Assembly: GCA_036396275.1 (NCBI GenBank)
Contig: DASWLD010000199.1
Location: 1 to 20,470, forward strand
Length of the DNA stretch: 20,470 nucleotides
From: JACQFZ01 sp036396275
GTDB lineage: Bacteria; Pseudomonadota; Gammaproteobacteria; Acidiferrobacterales; Sulfurifustaceae
Reading direction: 5' to 3'
The notes under the pieces were generated by a model that worked only from the letters and a program-made list of their open reading frames with translations, did not search any database and was not told where the DNA came from. The position numbers were made by a program, and so were the translations under genes. This document shows positions 13,087-20,464 of this stretch, piece after piece. The first letter of the stretch is position 1, and each line of letters starts with the position of its first letter.

Positions 13087-14062
13087 GAACATCGCCGGCC
13101 TGACATTGCGCGATCTGCAGTACGTCGTGGCGGTGGCGGACCACCGTCACTTCGGCAAAGCCGCGCGCGCCTGCCACGTAAGCCAGCCGGCGCTGAGCGG
13201 ACAGATCCGCAAGATCGAGGAATATTTGGGCGTAACGCTGTTCGAGCGCAGCCGGCGCCCGGCGAGACGCGTCGCCGCGTCGAGCGAAGTGGTCTCGGTC
13301 GCGATCACCGAAGTGGGCGCGGCGGTGATTCAGCAGGCGCGCGTCGTGCTGGAAGAGGCGGAGAAGATTCTTACCGCCGCCAAGTCGACGCGGGCGCCCC
13401 TTGCCGGGCCGTTTCGCCTCGGCGCGATTGCAACCCTCGGACCGTACTTGATGCCGCATCTTCTCGCGCCGCTGCGCAAGGCGTTCCCGCGGCTCGAGCT
13501 TTATTTGAAGGAGGGCCTAACCGACGATCTGCTCGAGGAACTGCGTGGCGGCGGTCTCGACGCGGTGCTCGCGGCGCAGACGTTCGACACGGAAGGTCTC
13601 CACGTGATTGCGCTGTTCGTCGAACCGTTCCTGTTGACGCTGCCGAAGGACCACCCGTTGCAGGCCAGGGATCCGGTACCGGTGAGCGAACTCAAGGCCG
13701 GGGAGATGGTGCTGCTCGAAGACGGTCATTGCCTGCGCGATCAAACGATCGCCGCGTGCCGGCCGAATCGACGCGGGCACATCAAGGAAATGCATGTCAC
13801 GAGCATCGAAACGCTGCGCCACCTGGTGGCGTCCGGCGCCGGTTACACGTTGATGCCGCTGCTCGCGGTCAACGAAGACGAACGGCTGAAAGAACTGATC
13901 CGCTACCGCCGGCTCGAAGGCAAGAACACCGGACGCACGATCGTACTCGCTTGTCGCGAACGTTTTCCGCGCCGGCACGAAGTGGAATTATTCGCCGACT
14001 TCGTGTGCGCGCACATTCCGCGCGGATCGGTCAAGAAGGTCTCGCTGCACGCGCTGCGCTGA
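13085..14062 (+). CDS. oxyR: Hydrogen peroxide-sensing LysR regulator OxyR
   Basis: This 325-residue LysR-type regulator has an N-terminal winged helix-turn-helix (HFGKAARACHVSQPALSGQIRKIE begins at residue 22) and a C-terminal sensor domain. The redox pair is conserved in sequence and spacing: Cys216 and Cys225 in GHCLRDQTIAAC, nine residues apart as in E. coli Cys199/Cys208. A disulphide on peroxide exposure would activate the ahpC operon divergently. Compared with typical OxyR, the wing after LFERS contains about 12 extra residues (around PARRVAASSEVV, 59-70) before VSVAITEVG, which pushes the cysteines about 17 positions later than in E. coli. The start overlaps the binding site. The stop lies six bases from the convergent gene. 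Confidence 0.95.
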   Translation: MNIAGLTLRDLQYVVAVADHRHFGKAARACHVSQPALSGQIRKIEEYLGVTLFERSRRPARRVAASSEVVSVAITEVGAAVIQQARVVLEEAEKILTAAKSTRAPLAGPFRLGAIATLGPYLMPHLLAPLRKAFPRLELYLKEGLTDDLLEELRGGGLDAVLAAQTFDTEGLHVIALFVEPFLLTLPKDHPLQARDPVPVSELKAGEMVLLEDGHCLRDQTIAACRPNRRGHIKEMHVTSIETLRHLVASGAGYTLMPLLAVNEDERLKELIRYRRLEGKNTGRTIVLACRERFPRRHEVELFADFVCAHIPRGSVKKVSLHALR

Positions 14063-14068
14063 GCGGCG

Positions 14069-14857
14069 CTATGGAAGATAGACGGACGTAAAAATACCGA
14101 TGACGTCCTGCCGGCTTTCCGGCTGCCAAATCAATACCGAGCCGACCTGCTCGATATCCGACATCGCGAACCGGTAGCTGTCATAGTAGATACCAATGCC
14201 CCAGCGCGGCCGACCGGCGCCGATGAAGTCGGTCGCGACGCGCGCGAATAGGGATGCTCGGCCCTTGGGCTCGAGCGTGACGTCGAAAGAATTCGGAACG
14301 TTCGTCGCGTACAAGGGATACTTCACGCCGACGTGCGCCCGCACATGCGCCTCGGGGCCGGACCAATTCGCGCCGCCGCCGGCGATCGCGTAAAGCACCG
14401 ACCAATCTTCGATCGCCCCGGACACGCCGCCCGACCCCTTGATGTCGCGACGCCAAGAATCGGTGCCGCCGCCGACGAAGAATTCGCCAACCGGCTCCGC
14501 GCCGAAGCGGCGCGCGTACGTCGCTTCCACCGTGGCGCCGGCATAAATTGCGTCGCTCTTGAACGGCGAGCAGATCCCGGACAGCGTGCAGGCCTGTCCG
14601 TCGTAGTCGACGTTTCCCAAGTAGATCGCGCCGCGAAGTTGGAACAGGTCGCGCTGCTCGACGCCAAAGGGTTGGCGCCAAGTGCCGCCGACGCGAAACC
14701 GCGGGCCGGTTTCTTCGAGCAACCGTGCCCCCGAATCGAACTCCTGCCAACGAAAACTCTCCACGCCGAGATCGAGGCTCCACTCGGCGAACGCGTCACC
14801 GACGGAACCCGCGGCGAGCGCCAGTAGTACCAGCATTTGCTTCCAGCGCGTGTTCAT
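14069..14857 (-). CDS. Putative outer-membrane beta-barrel protein of unknown function
   Basis: This 262-residue protein has a signal peptide (MNTRWKQMLVLLALAAG, probable cleavage after DAFA, residue 24). The mature part alternates polar and aromatic/hydrophobic residues with many Gly and Trp (for example WSLDLGVESFRWQEF, VGGTWRQPFGVEQR), as in beta strands of outer-membrane barrels. Two cysteines in TLSGIC/QACTL may form a loop disulphide. The chain ends SVYLP rather than with a terminal aromatic residue, so the usual barrel-assembly signal is imperfect. The ATG at 14857 has GGAG eight bases upstream; an in-frame GTG at 14878 would put seven extra residues before the signal peptide. It is 106 bases downstream of the phosphoketolase gene. 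I do not recognise the family. Confidence 0.75.
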   Translation of the reverse strand: MNTRWKQMLVLLALAAGSVGDAFAEWSLDLGVESFRWQEFDSGARLLEETGPRFRVGGTWRQPFGVEQRDLFQLRGAIYLGNVDYDGQACTLSGICSPFKSDAIYAGATVEATYARRFGAEPVGEFFVGGGTDSWRRDIKGSGGVSGAIEDWSVLYAIAGGGANWSGPEAHVRAHVGVKYPLYATNVPNSFDVTLEPKGRASLFARVATDFIGAGRPRWGIGIYYDSYRFAMSDIEQVGSVLIWQPESRQDVIGIFTSVYLP

Positions 14858-14918
14858 GACGGCTCCGAAGAGGTTCACCGATGGGGAAAGTATCAGCGCT
14901 GCCCGAGGACGGCGAGGT

Positions 14919-14935
14919 CGAGGGACAAACCCTCG
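14919..14935 (-). other. Small stem-loop between phosphoketolase and barrel gene
   Basis: CGAGGG and CCCTCG flank a 5-nt loop 28 bases after the phosphoketolase stop in the transcribed direction. There is no T-run, so terminator activity is uncertain. Confidence 0.3.
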
Positions 14936-14963
14936 GCGCCGACGATTGACCGCGCCGGCTCGC

Positions 14964-17363
14964 TCAAATTCCGAGTATTCGCTCCGGCCAGCGCCAGCCG
15001 CGAATCTCGGGAAGGTCCTCGCCGTGGCGCCGAATATAGTCGTCGTGTTCGATCAGCTGGTCGCGCAGATACTGCTTGACGTAGGCGGCGCGCGCGCCGA
15101 GTTTCGGCACGCGGTCGACGACATCGCCGGCCAGGTGAAAACGGTCGAGGTCGTTGCGCACCGCCATGTCGAACGGCGTCGTGGTGGTGCCCTCTTCCTT
15201 GTACCCGCGCACGTGCAGGTTCGCGTGATTCGTATGGCGGTAGGTCAGCCGATGAATCAGCCACGGATACCCGTGGTAGGCGAAGATGATCGGCTTATCG
15301 ACGGTAAAGAGCGCGTCGAAGTCGCGCGGTTTCAGTCCATGCGGGTGTTCGGGGTCGAGCGTCATCAGATCGACCACGTTCACCACGCGAACCTTGAGCG
15401 CCGGCAGTTGTTGGCGCAGTAGATCGACCGCCGCGAGCGTCTCGAGCGTCGGCACGTCGCCGGCGCAGGCCATGACCACGTCGGGCTCTTCGCCGTCGTC
15501 GTTGCTGGCCCATTCCCAGATGCCGATGCCGGCGGTGCAATGCTTGATCGCCGCGCCCATGTCGAGCCAGACCGGCTGCGGCTGCTTGCCGGCGACGATC
15601 ACGTTGATGAAATCGCGGCTGCGCAGGCACCGATCGGCGATATAGAGCAGTGTATTCGCATCCGGCGGTAGATAGACGCGAATGCTGTCGGCCTTCTTGT
15701 TCACGACATGATCGATGAAGCCGGGATCCTGATGCGAGAAACCATTGTGGTCCTGGCGCCAGACGTGCGAGGTCAGCAGATAGTTGAGCGAGGCGATGGG
15801 GCGGCGCCACGCCACCTCCTTGCTCACCTTCAACCACTTGGCGTGCTGATTGAACATCGAATCGACGATGTGGATGAACGCCTCGTAGCACGAGAACAGC
15901 CCGTGCCGTCCGGTCAGCAGATAGCCCTCGAGCCATCCCTCGCACGTGTGCTCCGACAGTATCTCCATCACGCGCCCTTCGGGACTGAGGTGCTCATCGG
16001 TCGGCAGGCGTTCGGCCAGCCACGTCTTCCCGCTCGCCGCGAAGACCGCACCGAGCCGGTTCGACGCGGTCTCGTCGGGACCGACCAGTCGAAAATTTCG
16101 ATTCGATTCATTCATGCGCATGACGTCGCGCAGAAACGTGCCGAGCACGCGCGTCGCTTCGGCGTCCGTGCCGCCGGGCCGATCCGCCGCCACCGCGTAG
16201 TCGCGAAAATCCGGCAGCGTCAAATCCTTGAGCAGCAGACCGCCGTTGGCCCGCGGGTTGGCGCCCATGCGGCGCGCGCCGGTCGGCGCCAACGCAGCGA
16301 GATCGGCGTTCGGCGCGCCGGACGAATCGAACAGCTCTTCCGGCCGGTAGCTCTTCAGCCACTCCTCGAGCAATTGCCGATGCGCCGGATTGGACCGCAC
16401 TTCGCCGAACGGCACTTGATGCGAGCGCCAGGTATCCTCGACCGGCAAACCGTCGACCGTCTTCGGCCCGGTCCAACCTTTCGGCGTGCGCAACACGATC
16501 ATCGGCCAGCGCGCCAGGCGCGCGACACCGGTACGCCGCGCGTCGTGCTGGATCGCGTGAATCTCATCGAGCACCGCGTCGAGGGTCGCGGCGAATTTTT
16601 CGTGCATCGCCCCGGGTTCGCGGCCCTCGACGAAATAGGGCCGATAGCCATAGCCGATGAACAAACTCTCCAGTTCCTCGCGCGAGATGCGCGCGAGCAG
16701 CGCCGGGTTCGCGATCTTGTAGCCGTTCAGGTGCAGTATCGGCAGCACCGCGCCGTCGCGAATCGGATTGAGAAACTTGTTCGAATGCCACGCGGCGGCG
16801 GCCGGACCGGTTTCCGCTTCGCCGTCGCCGACGACGCAAGTCACGATCAAGTCGGGATTGTCGAACGCGGCGCCATACGCGTGCGCGATCGAGTAGCCGA
16901 GCTCGCCTCCTTCATTGATCGAACCCGGCGTTTGCGCGCCGGCGTGGCTCGGCAATCCGCCGGGAAACGAGAAGCGGCGGCAGAGTTTGCGCATGCCGTC
17001 GGCGTCTCGTGGGACGTCGGGATAAAGCTCGCTGAAGGAGCCTTCGAGCCACGTGTTCGCGAACATCGCCGGGCCGCCGTGCCCGGGCCCGGCAACGAAA
17101 ATCATGTCGAGGTCGCGGGCACGGATGACGCGATTGAGATGTGCGTAGATGAAATTGAGCCCCGGTGTTGTGCCCCAGTGGCCGAGCAGCCGCGGCTTCA
17201 CGTGCTCGATCTCAAGCGGCTCGGTCAACAATGGATTGTCGAGGAGATAAATCTGGCCCACCGAGAGATAGTTCGCGGCGCGCCAGTAGGCATCGATCCG
17301 TTTTAGTTCGTCCGCCGATAATACCCGGTGTTGAGCGGCGGCTTCGGCGACTACGTCGGTCAT
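14964..17363 (-). CDS. xfp: Xylulose-5-phosphate/fructose-6-phosphate phosphoketolase
   Basis: This 799-residue thiamine diphosphate enzyme cleaves xylulose-5-phosphate (and often fructose-6-phosphate) with phosphate to acetyl phosphate and glyceraldehyde-3-phosphate (or erythrose-4-phosphate). Length is that of complete phosphoketolases. Motifs seen are LLGHWGTTPGLNF (59-71, catalytic His), AGPGHGGPA (91-99), SFPGGLPSH (132-140) and the cofactor-binding GDGEAETGP (179-187). The C-terminal transketolase-like domain includes HQDPGFIDH and the ending region IRGWRWP. The ATG at 17363 is preceded by GGAGGG. No acetate kinase or phosphotransacetylase is adjacent, so acetyl phosphate use must be encoded elsewhere. 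A strong palindrome just upstream may affect expression. Confidence 0.97.
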   Translation of the reverse strand: MTDVVAEAAAQHRVLSADELKRIDAYWRAANYLSVGQIYLLDNPLLTEPLEIEHVKPRLLGHWGTTPGLNFIYAHLNRVIRARDLDMIFVAGPGHGGPAMFANTWLEGSFSELYPDVPRDADGMRKLCRRFSFPGGLPSHAGAQTPGSINEGGELGYSIAHAYGAAFDNPDLIVTCVVGDGEAETGPAAAAWHSNKFLNPIRDGAVLPILHLNGYKIANPALLARISREELESLFIGYGYRPYFVEGREPGAMHEKFAATLDAVLDEIHAIQHDARRTGVARLARWPMIVLRTPKGWTGPKTVDGLPVEDTWRSHQVPFGEVRSNPAHRQLLEEWLKSYRPEELFDSSGAPNADLAALAPTGARRMGANPRANGGLLLKDLTLPDFRDYAVAADRPGGTDAEATRVLGTFLRDVMRMNESNRNFRLVGPDETASNRLGAVFAASGKTWLAERLPTDEHLSPEGRVMEILSEHTCEGWLEGYLLTGRHGLFSCYEAFIHIVDSMFNQHAKWLKVSKEVAWRRPIASLNYLLTSHVWRQDHNGFSHQDPGFIDHVVNKKADSIRVYLPPDANTLLYIADRCLRSRDFINVIVAGKQPQPVWLDMGAAIKHCTAGIGIWEWASNDDGEEPDVVMACAGDVPTLETLAAVDLLRQQLPALKVRVVNVVDLMTLDPEHPHGLKPRDFDALFTVDKPIIFAYHGYPWLIHRLTYRHTNHANLHVRGYKEEGTTTTPFDMAVRNDLDRFHLAGDVVDRVPKLGARAAYVKQYLRDQLIEHDDYIRRHGEDLPEIRGWRWPERILGI

Positions 17364-17381
17364 GGCCTTCCCTCCATTGCA

Positions 17382-17406
17382 CCCGCGCTTCTCGCGCGGG
17401 GGTTTT
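17382..17406 (+). terminator. Intrinsic-terminator-like hairpin, plus strand, facing away from phosphoketolase
   Basis: CCCGCGC, loop TTCTC, GCGCGGG followed by GGTTTT reads as a good intrinsic terminator on the plus strand. No plus-strand gene ends here; it would stop transcripts antisense to the phosphoketolase 5' end. On the minus strand it is a leader hairpin six bases before the GGAGGG ribosome binding site. Confidence 0.5.
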
Positions 17407-17461
17407 CGTCAGCGTTCCGTCATCGTGCTGTGACCGGACATCCGTGAAATGGTGCGGTCGC

Positions 17462-17496
17462 AACCGAACGTTGTTTCGGTTGGCCGCCAAAGCGGC
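17462..17496. other. Two adjacent stem-loops after the small membrane peptide gene
   Basis: AACCGAA/TTCGGTT (17462-17468 with 17475-17481, 6-nt loop) and GCCGC/GCGGC (17483-17487 with 17492-17496, 4-nt loop) lie within 50 bases downstream of the 27-residue ORF. They may mark the 3' end of the cytochrome-peptide transcript, although no T-run follows. Confidence 0.4.
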
Positions 17497-17505
17497 GAAC
17501 GGCGT

Positions 17506-17589
17506 CTACTTGCGGCCGCCATCGGTCAACAAATACTTCAGCAGCGCGGCGATTATCAGAATGATAACGATCCAAATGATGATACCCAT
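17506..17589 (-). CDS. 27-residue single-helix membrane peptide
   Basis: This short ORF has a GTP-independent simple layout: Met-Gly, then a run of about 19 hydrophobic residues (IIIWIVIILIIAALLKYLL), then a polar basic tail TDGGRK. Such a composition predicts a single transmembrane helix with its C-terminus likely on the cytoplasmic side by the positive-inside rule. GGGGGA precedes the ATG at 17589 at usable spacing, and the codon usage is coherent. It begins 30 bases after the cytochrome c stop and is in the same direction, so it may be an accessory peptide of that protein or an independent stress-type membrane peptide. The function is unknown, and the ORF is too short for statistical gene calling. 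Confidence 0.55.
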   Translation of the reverse strand: MGIIIWIVIILIIAALLKYLLTDGGRK

Positions 17590-17619
17590 AGATCCCCCGT
17601 CAGAACCGAAAGCGCCGGC

Positions 17620-18081
17620 CTAGCCGCCGGCGTTGGCCCGTTGCCAGCGGGAGTACACTTCCGGCGGCCACAGGGCTTGAAACCAGGTGATGAGATCGCC
17701 GATTTCGGCGTCGCTCAGACGGCCCTTCCATCCGGGCATCACCCACTCACCGTCGCGCTTCGAACCGTTCGCGATTGCCGCCGTCAACTGCGCGCGGGTG
17801 CGCTTCCAGTCGTTGCCGGTGCCGTTCAACGGCGGCGCGGCGACCACACCCGGCGTCTGCCAATCGGGATGCCCCTGCGCCTCCGGCCCGTGACACTGCG
17901 CGCAGTGCTCCTGGAACAAGCGGGCGCCGCGGTTCAACGCCGCAATCGACGGTACCGGCGCAAGTTCCGGTAGCGCCGGCGTCGCCGGCGCGGCGGTCCC
18001 CGGCGCGGGCTCTTCGCGGCTGCAGGCAAACTGCGCCGCCACGATTGCGCCGATCAACAATAACGCGAGGGCTCGGGTCAC
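17620..18081 (-). CDS. Lipoprotein-like c-type cytochrome
   Basis: This 153-residue monohaem cytochrome c has an export signal (VTRALALLLIGAIVAAQFAC by genomic codons, read as Met first). Cys20 may be lipidated, although QFAC is a weak lipobox. A Pro/Ala-rich linker (23-45) leads to the haem domain, with Cys60-x-x-Cys63-His64 (EHCAQCHG) and the probable axial Met115 in VMPGW. The fold resembles class I cytochromes anchored to a membrane and acting in periplasmic electron transfer; the partner is not evident. The start codon is GTG at 18081. There is no Shine-Dalgarno sequence, and a TATAGT -10 element lies only six bases upstream, so the message may be nearly leaderless. Confidence 0.9.
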   Translation of the reverse strand: MTRALALLLIGAIVAAQFACSREEPAPGTAAPATPALPELAPVPSIAALNRGARLFQEHCAQCHGPEAQGHPDWQTPGVVAAPPLNGTGNDWKRTRAQLTAAIANGSKRDGEWVMPGWKGRLSDAEIGDLITWFQALWPPEVYSRWQRANAGG

Positions 18082-18087
18082 GGCGTT

Positions 18088-18093
18088 ACTATA
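18088..18093 (-). promoter_or_regulatory. Candidate -10 element of the cytochrome c gene
   Basis: TATAGT on the minus strand ends six bases before the GTG start at 18081; a poor TTCTAA lies 18 bases upstream. If used, transcription would begin at or within a base or two of the start codon. Confidence 0.35.
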
Positions 18094-18134
18094 GTGCCGG
18101 CCGCGGGTAAATTAGAAGCGGGCCCAATGCAAGA

Positions 18135-18163
18135 TTGAGTTTCACCGAGCGCGCGAGTAGGCT
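18135..18163 (+). promoter_or_regulatory. Candidate promoter of the degenerate GGDEF gene
   Basis: TTGAGT (18135-18140) and TAGGCT (18158-18163) are separated by 17 bases, predicting a start near 18170 and about 20 untranslated bases before the ATG at 18190. The -10 is weak. Confidence 0.4.
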
Positions 18164-18189
18164 CGCACTTCGAACGAAAAGCTCTCCGG

Positions 18190-19395
18190 ATGCACCAAGA
18201 CGACTCCAACGCCGCCGGTTCCGTGATGGAACCGCTGCTCACGATGCTGCAGACGCTGCGCACCACGCCGGGTGGCGCCGAGCTGCTTGCGCGGATCGAG
18301 CGCGGCCATGAAGTGCGCGGCGCGCTGATGGCGCTGATCGAGAAAGCGTTTCTTACGTTCACGCGCAACGCCGTCGACCGCTACGCGCGCACGACCGGAA
18401 CCGACCGCATTACTCGTCTCAAGATCCGTTTGATAGAACAACGCCTGGCGAAGCTGATCAAGCTGCACCCGGAGACGCGCGACATACCGGACCTCCCCGA
18501 TATCACGGCGCTGGCGCAGCACCTCGTGGCGCAACTCTGGGCCGCCGGCGCCGGCTTACCGAAGCAACCGGCGGCGGCCTCGACCGCGGCTCCGGCGGCC
18601 GATCGGCTGGCGCAACTTAAGCCGCTGCAACAAACCTTGGTCACCGAGCTGGATCGCGTCGCACGGGCGAATCTCGAAAGCATTGCGTCGCTCGGCAGCG
18701 TCGAACTGACGCTTAAGAGCGCGGAAACCGGCGAGCTCGAAAGCTGGCGCGAGATTCTGCGCGATACCGCGCGCGAACTGATCGACGACTATCGCGAACT
18801 CGGCGACAACCTACGCCACGCGCAACAGTCGGCCAATGAAATCGGCCGGCAGATCGAAGCGCCGACCGGCATTCCGAGCAGCGGCGAGATTACCGTCAAC
18901 CGGCCCGACTTGCTGCGCCGGATCGAGGCCGAGATTCGCCGCACCCAACGCTACCACCAGCCGCTGACGCTCGCGCTGCTCGGCCCGGACCAGCTGGAGA
19001 ACATTCGCGTATTGGTCGGTCCGCAGGCGGCGAGTGAAGTGCTGCGCCGTTATCTCGAAAGCGTCACCTCCTGTGCCCGCGCGTACGACACCGTCTCCGG
19101 CTGCAACACGCACAAACTCTTGTGGCTGCTGCCCGGCGCCGACGCCGAGCAAGGCGTGAAGGCGCTGAAAAAAGCGCAGGAGCGGTTGATGAGTTCGCAT
19201 TATCACTACGCCGGTCGGCTGCGGCCGCTGCCGACGTTTTCCGCCGGCGTGGTCGGCTACGCCGCCGGTGAAAAACCGACGCACTTTCTGGCGCGCGCCG
19301 AGGTGGTCGCGGCGCACGCCCGCCGCGTCGGACCCGACCATATCGAATCGGATCGGCGCAACGCGCCGCCGGTCACGGCCGAGAAAACTTCCTAG
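18190..19395 (+). CDS. Protein with degenerate (probably inactive) GGDEF domain
   Basis: This is a 401-residue cytoplasmic protein with no signal peptide or membrane helix. Residues 1-120 form a helical N-terminal region without a recognised domain, followed by an Ala/Pro linker (120-137), a predicted helical or coiled-coil stretch (138-222) and a C-terminal GGDEF-like domain (about 225-385). The domain keeps the framework: TGIPS (226-230, cf. LTGLPNR), LLRRIEAEIRRTQRYHQPL, LWLLPGADAEQ and FSAGVVGY. The signature loop, however, reads SGCNTHKLL (303-311) in place of GGDEF, and the first metal-binding Asp is replaced (LALLGPDQLENI). It is therefore unlikely to make cyclic di-GMP; a binding or scaffold role is more plausible. 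It is convergent with purC. Confidence 0.75.
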   Translation: MHQDDSNAAGSVMEPLLTMLQTLRTTPGGAELLARIERGHEVRGALMALIEKAFLTFTRNAVDRYARTTGTDRITRLKIRLIEQRLAKLIKLHPETRDIPDLPDITALAQHLVAQLWAAGAGLPKQPAAASTAAPAADRLAQLKPLQQTLVTELDRVARANLESIASLGSVELTLKSAETGELESWREILRDTARELIDDYRELGDNLRHAQQSANEIGRQIEAPTGIPSSGEITVNRPDLLRRIEAEIRRTQRYHQPLTLALLGPDQLENIRVLVGPQAASEVLRRYLESVTSCARAYDTVSGCNTHKLLWLLPGADAEQGVKALKKAQERLMSSHYHYAGRLRPLPTFSAGVVGYAAGEKPTHFLARAEVVAAHARRVGPDHIESDRRNAPPVTAEKTS

Positions 19396-19424
19396 GGAGA
19401 CTCTGATTTATATGACTTTCCGCC

Positions 19425-19483
19425 GCAAAGACGCGAAGACGCAAAGAAGCGGTTCAGATTATCCTTACTACTCTTTGCGTCTT
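19425..19483. repeat. Gene-less palindrome of the GxxExxY-flanking octamers
   Basis: The left part holds three tandem octamers, GCAAAGAC, GCGAAGAC and GCAAAGAA (19425-19448). The right part is an inverted copy, with AAGACGCAAAGA (19436-19447) pairing perfectly with 19472-19483 across 24 nt. Units point inward exactly as around the GxxExxY gene at 5871-6305, so it looks like a short internally deleted copy of that cassette. It lies between convergent genes, where it could also act in 3'-end formation. The rest of the 178-bp gap contains only a small GCGCA-GGGA-TGCGC stem-loop at 19514-19527. Confidence 0.75.
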
Positions 19484-19573
19484 GGTGCTGTGCAGGATGC
19501 ACGAATGTCGCGGGCGCAGGGATGCGCAGGAGCGGCCGTCTCTGCGGCGAGCATTCATATTTTCTGGAATTGA

Positions 19574-20464
19574 TCAGACCGCTCCGGTCAGGCGCGTCAG
19601 CGCCTCGCGATATTTCTCCGCCGTCCTCGCCACCACGTCGGGCGGCAATGCCGGCGCGGGCGGTTTCTTGTCCCAACCCAACGTTTCCAAATAATCGCGC
19701 ACGTATTGCTTGTCGAAGCTGGGCGGGTTCGAGCCCGGGCGATATTGGTCGATCGGCCAGAAACGCGACGAGTCGGGCGTCAGCGCCTCGTCGATCAACG
19801 CGAGGCGCCCGTCCGAATCGAGTCCGAATTCGAACTTGGTATCGGCGATGATGATGCCGCATCCGCGCGCGTACTCGGCCGCTTCCTTATAGAGCGCGAT
19901 GCTCACGTCATGAACTTTCGCGGCGATCTCGGCGCCGATGAGTTCGGCGGCCTTTTCGAAACTAATGTTCTCATCGTGTAGCCCAACCGCCGCCTTGGTC
20001 GATGGCGTAAAAATCGGCTCGGGCAGCCGATCGGCTTCGCGCAGCCCGGGGGGCAACGCGATGCCGCACACCGTGGAGCGTTGGCGATACTCCTTCCAGC
20101 CCGATCCGGCGATATAACCGCGCACGACGGCCTCGACCGGCAATGCCTTCATCTTGCGCACGACCACGGAACGGCCCTCGACCGGCGTGCGCTCGACCGG
20201 ATCGATCAACACCCGCGCCAGCGGCAGATCGGCCAAGTGATTCGGCACCACGTGGCGCGTGCGCGCAAACCAGAAATTGGAAAGCTCGGTCAGCACGGCG
20301 CCTTTGCCCGGAATCGGCGTCGGCAGCACGACGTCGAACGCCGAGAGCCGATCCGTCGTCACGATCAGCATGTGGTCCGTGCCGACGGCATAAACGTCGC
20401 GCACCTTGCCGCGGTGCAACAGCGGCAGACTCTTGATCTCGGACTGGAACAACGCGTCGGCCAT
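19574..20464 (-). CDS. purC: SAICAR synthetase (phosphoribosylaminoimidazole-succinocarboxamide synthase)
   Basis: This 296-residue enzyme joins aspartate to CAIR using ATP in purine synthesis. Family motifs are the nucleotide-binding GKVRDVY (19-25), TTDRLSAFDVVLP (36-48), VVRGYIAGSGWKEY (113-126) and DTKFEFG in the C-terminal half, with the family DEALTPDSSRFW segment. Its length is that of the longer single-domain form (about 290-300 residues) seen in many proteobacteria and in yeast Ade1. The ATG at 20464 leaves only six bases to the window edge, so its ribosome binding site and upstream context cannot be judged. It is complete at the C-terminus and convergent with the GGDEF-like gene. 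Confidence 0.97.
   Translation of the reverse strand: MADALFQSEIKSLPLLHRGKVRDVYAVGTDHMLIVTTDRLSAFDVVLPTPIPGKGAVLTELSNFWFARTRHVVPNHLADLPLARVLIDPVERTPVEGRSVVVRKMKALPVEAVVRGYIAGSGWKEYRQRSTVCGIALPPGLREADRLPEPIFTPSTKAAVGLHDENISFEKAAELIGAEIAAKVHDVSIALYKEAAEYARGCGIIIADTKFEFGLDSDGRLALIDEALTPDSSRFWPIDQYRPGSNPPSFDKQYVRDYLETLGWDKKPPAPALPPDVVARTAEKYREALTRLTGAV

Noticed and set aside
15708..17306. A 532-codon plus-strand open frame
   Set aside because: Antisense to phosphoketolase in a GC-rich gene where long antisense frames arise by codon bias; no domain recognised.
18190..19395. Active diguanylate cyclase
   Set aside because: The GGDEF loop reads GCNTH and the first metal-binding Asp is absent.
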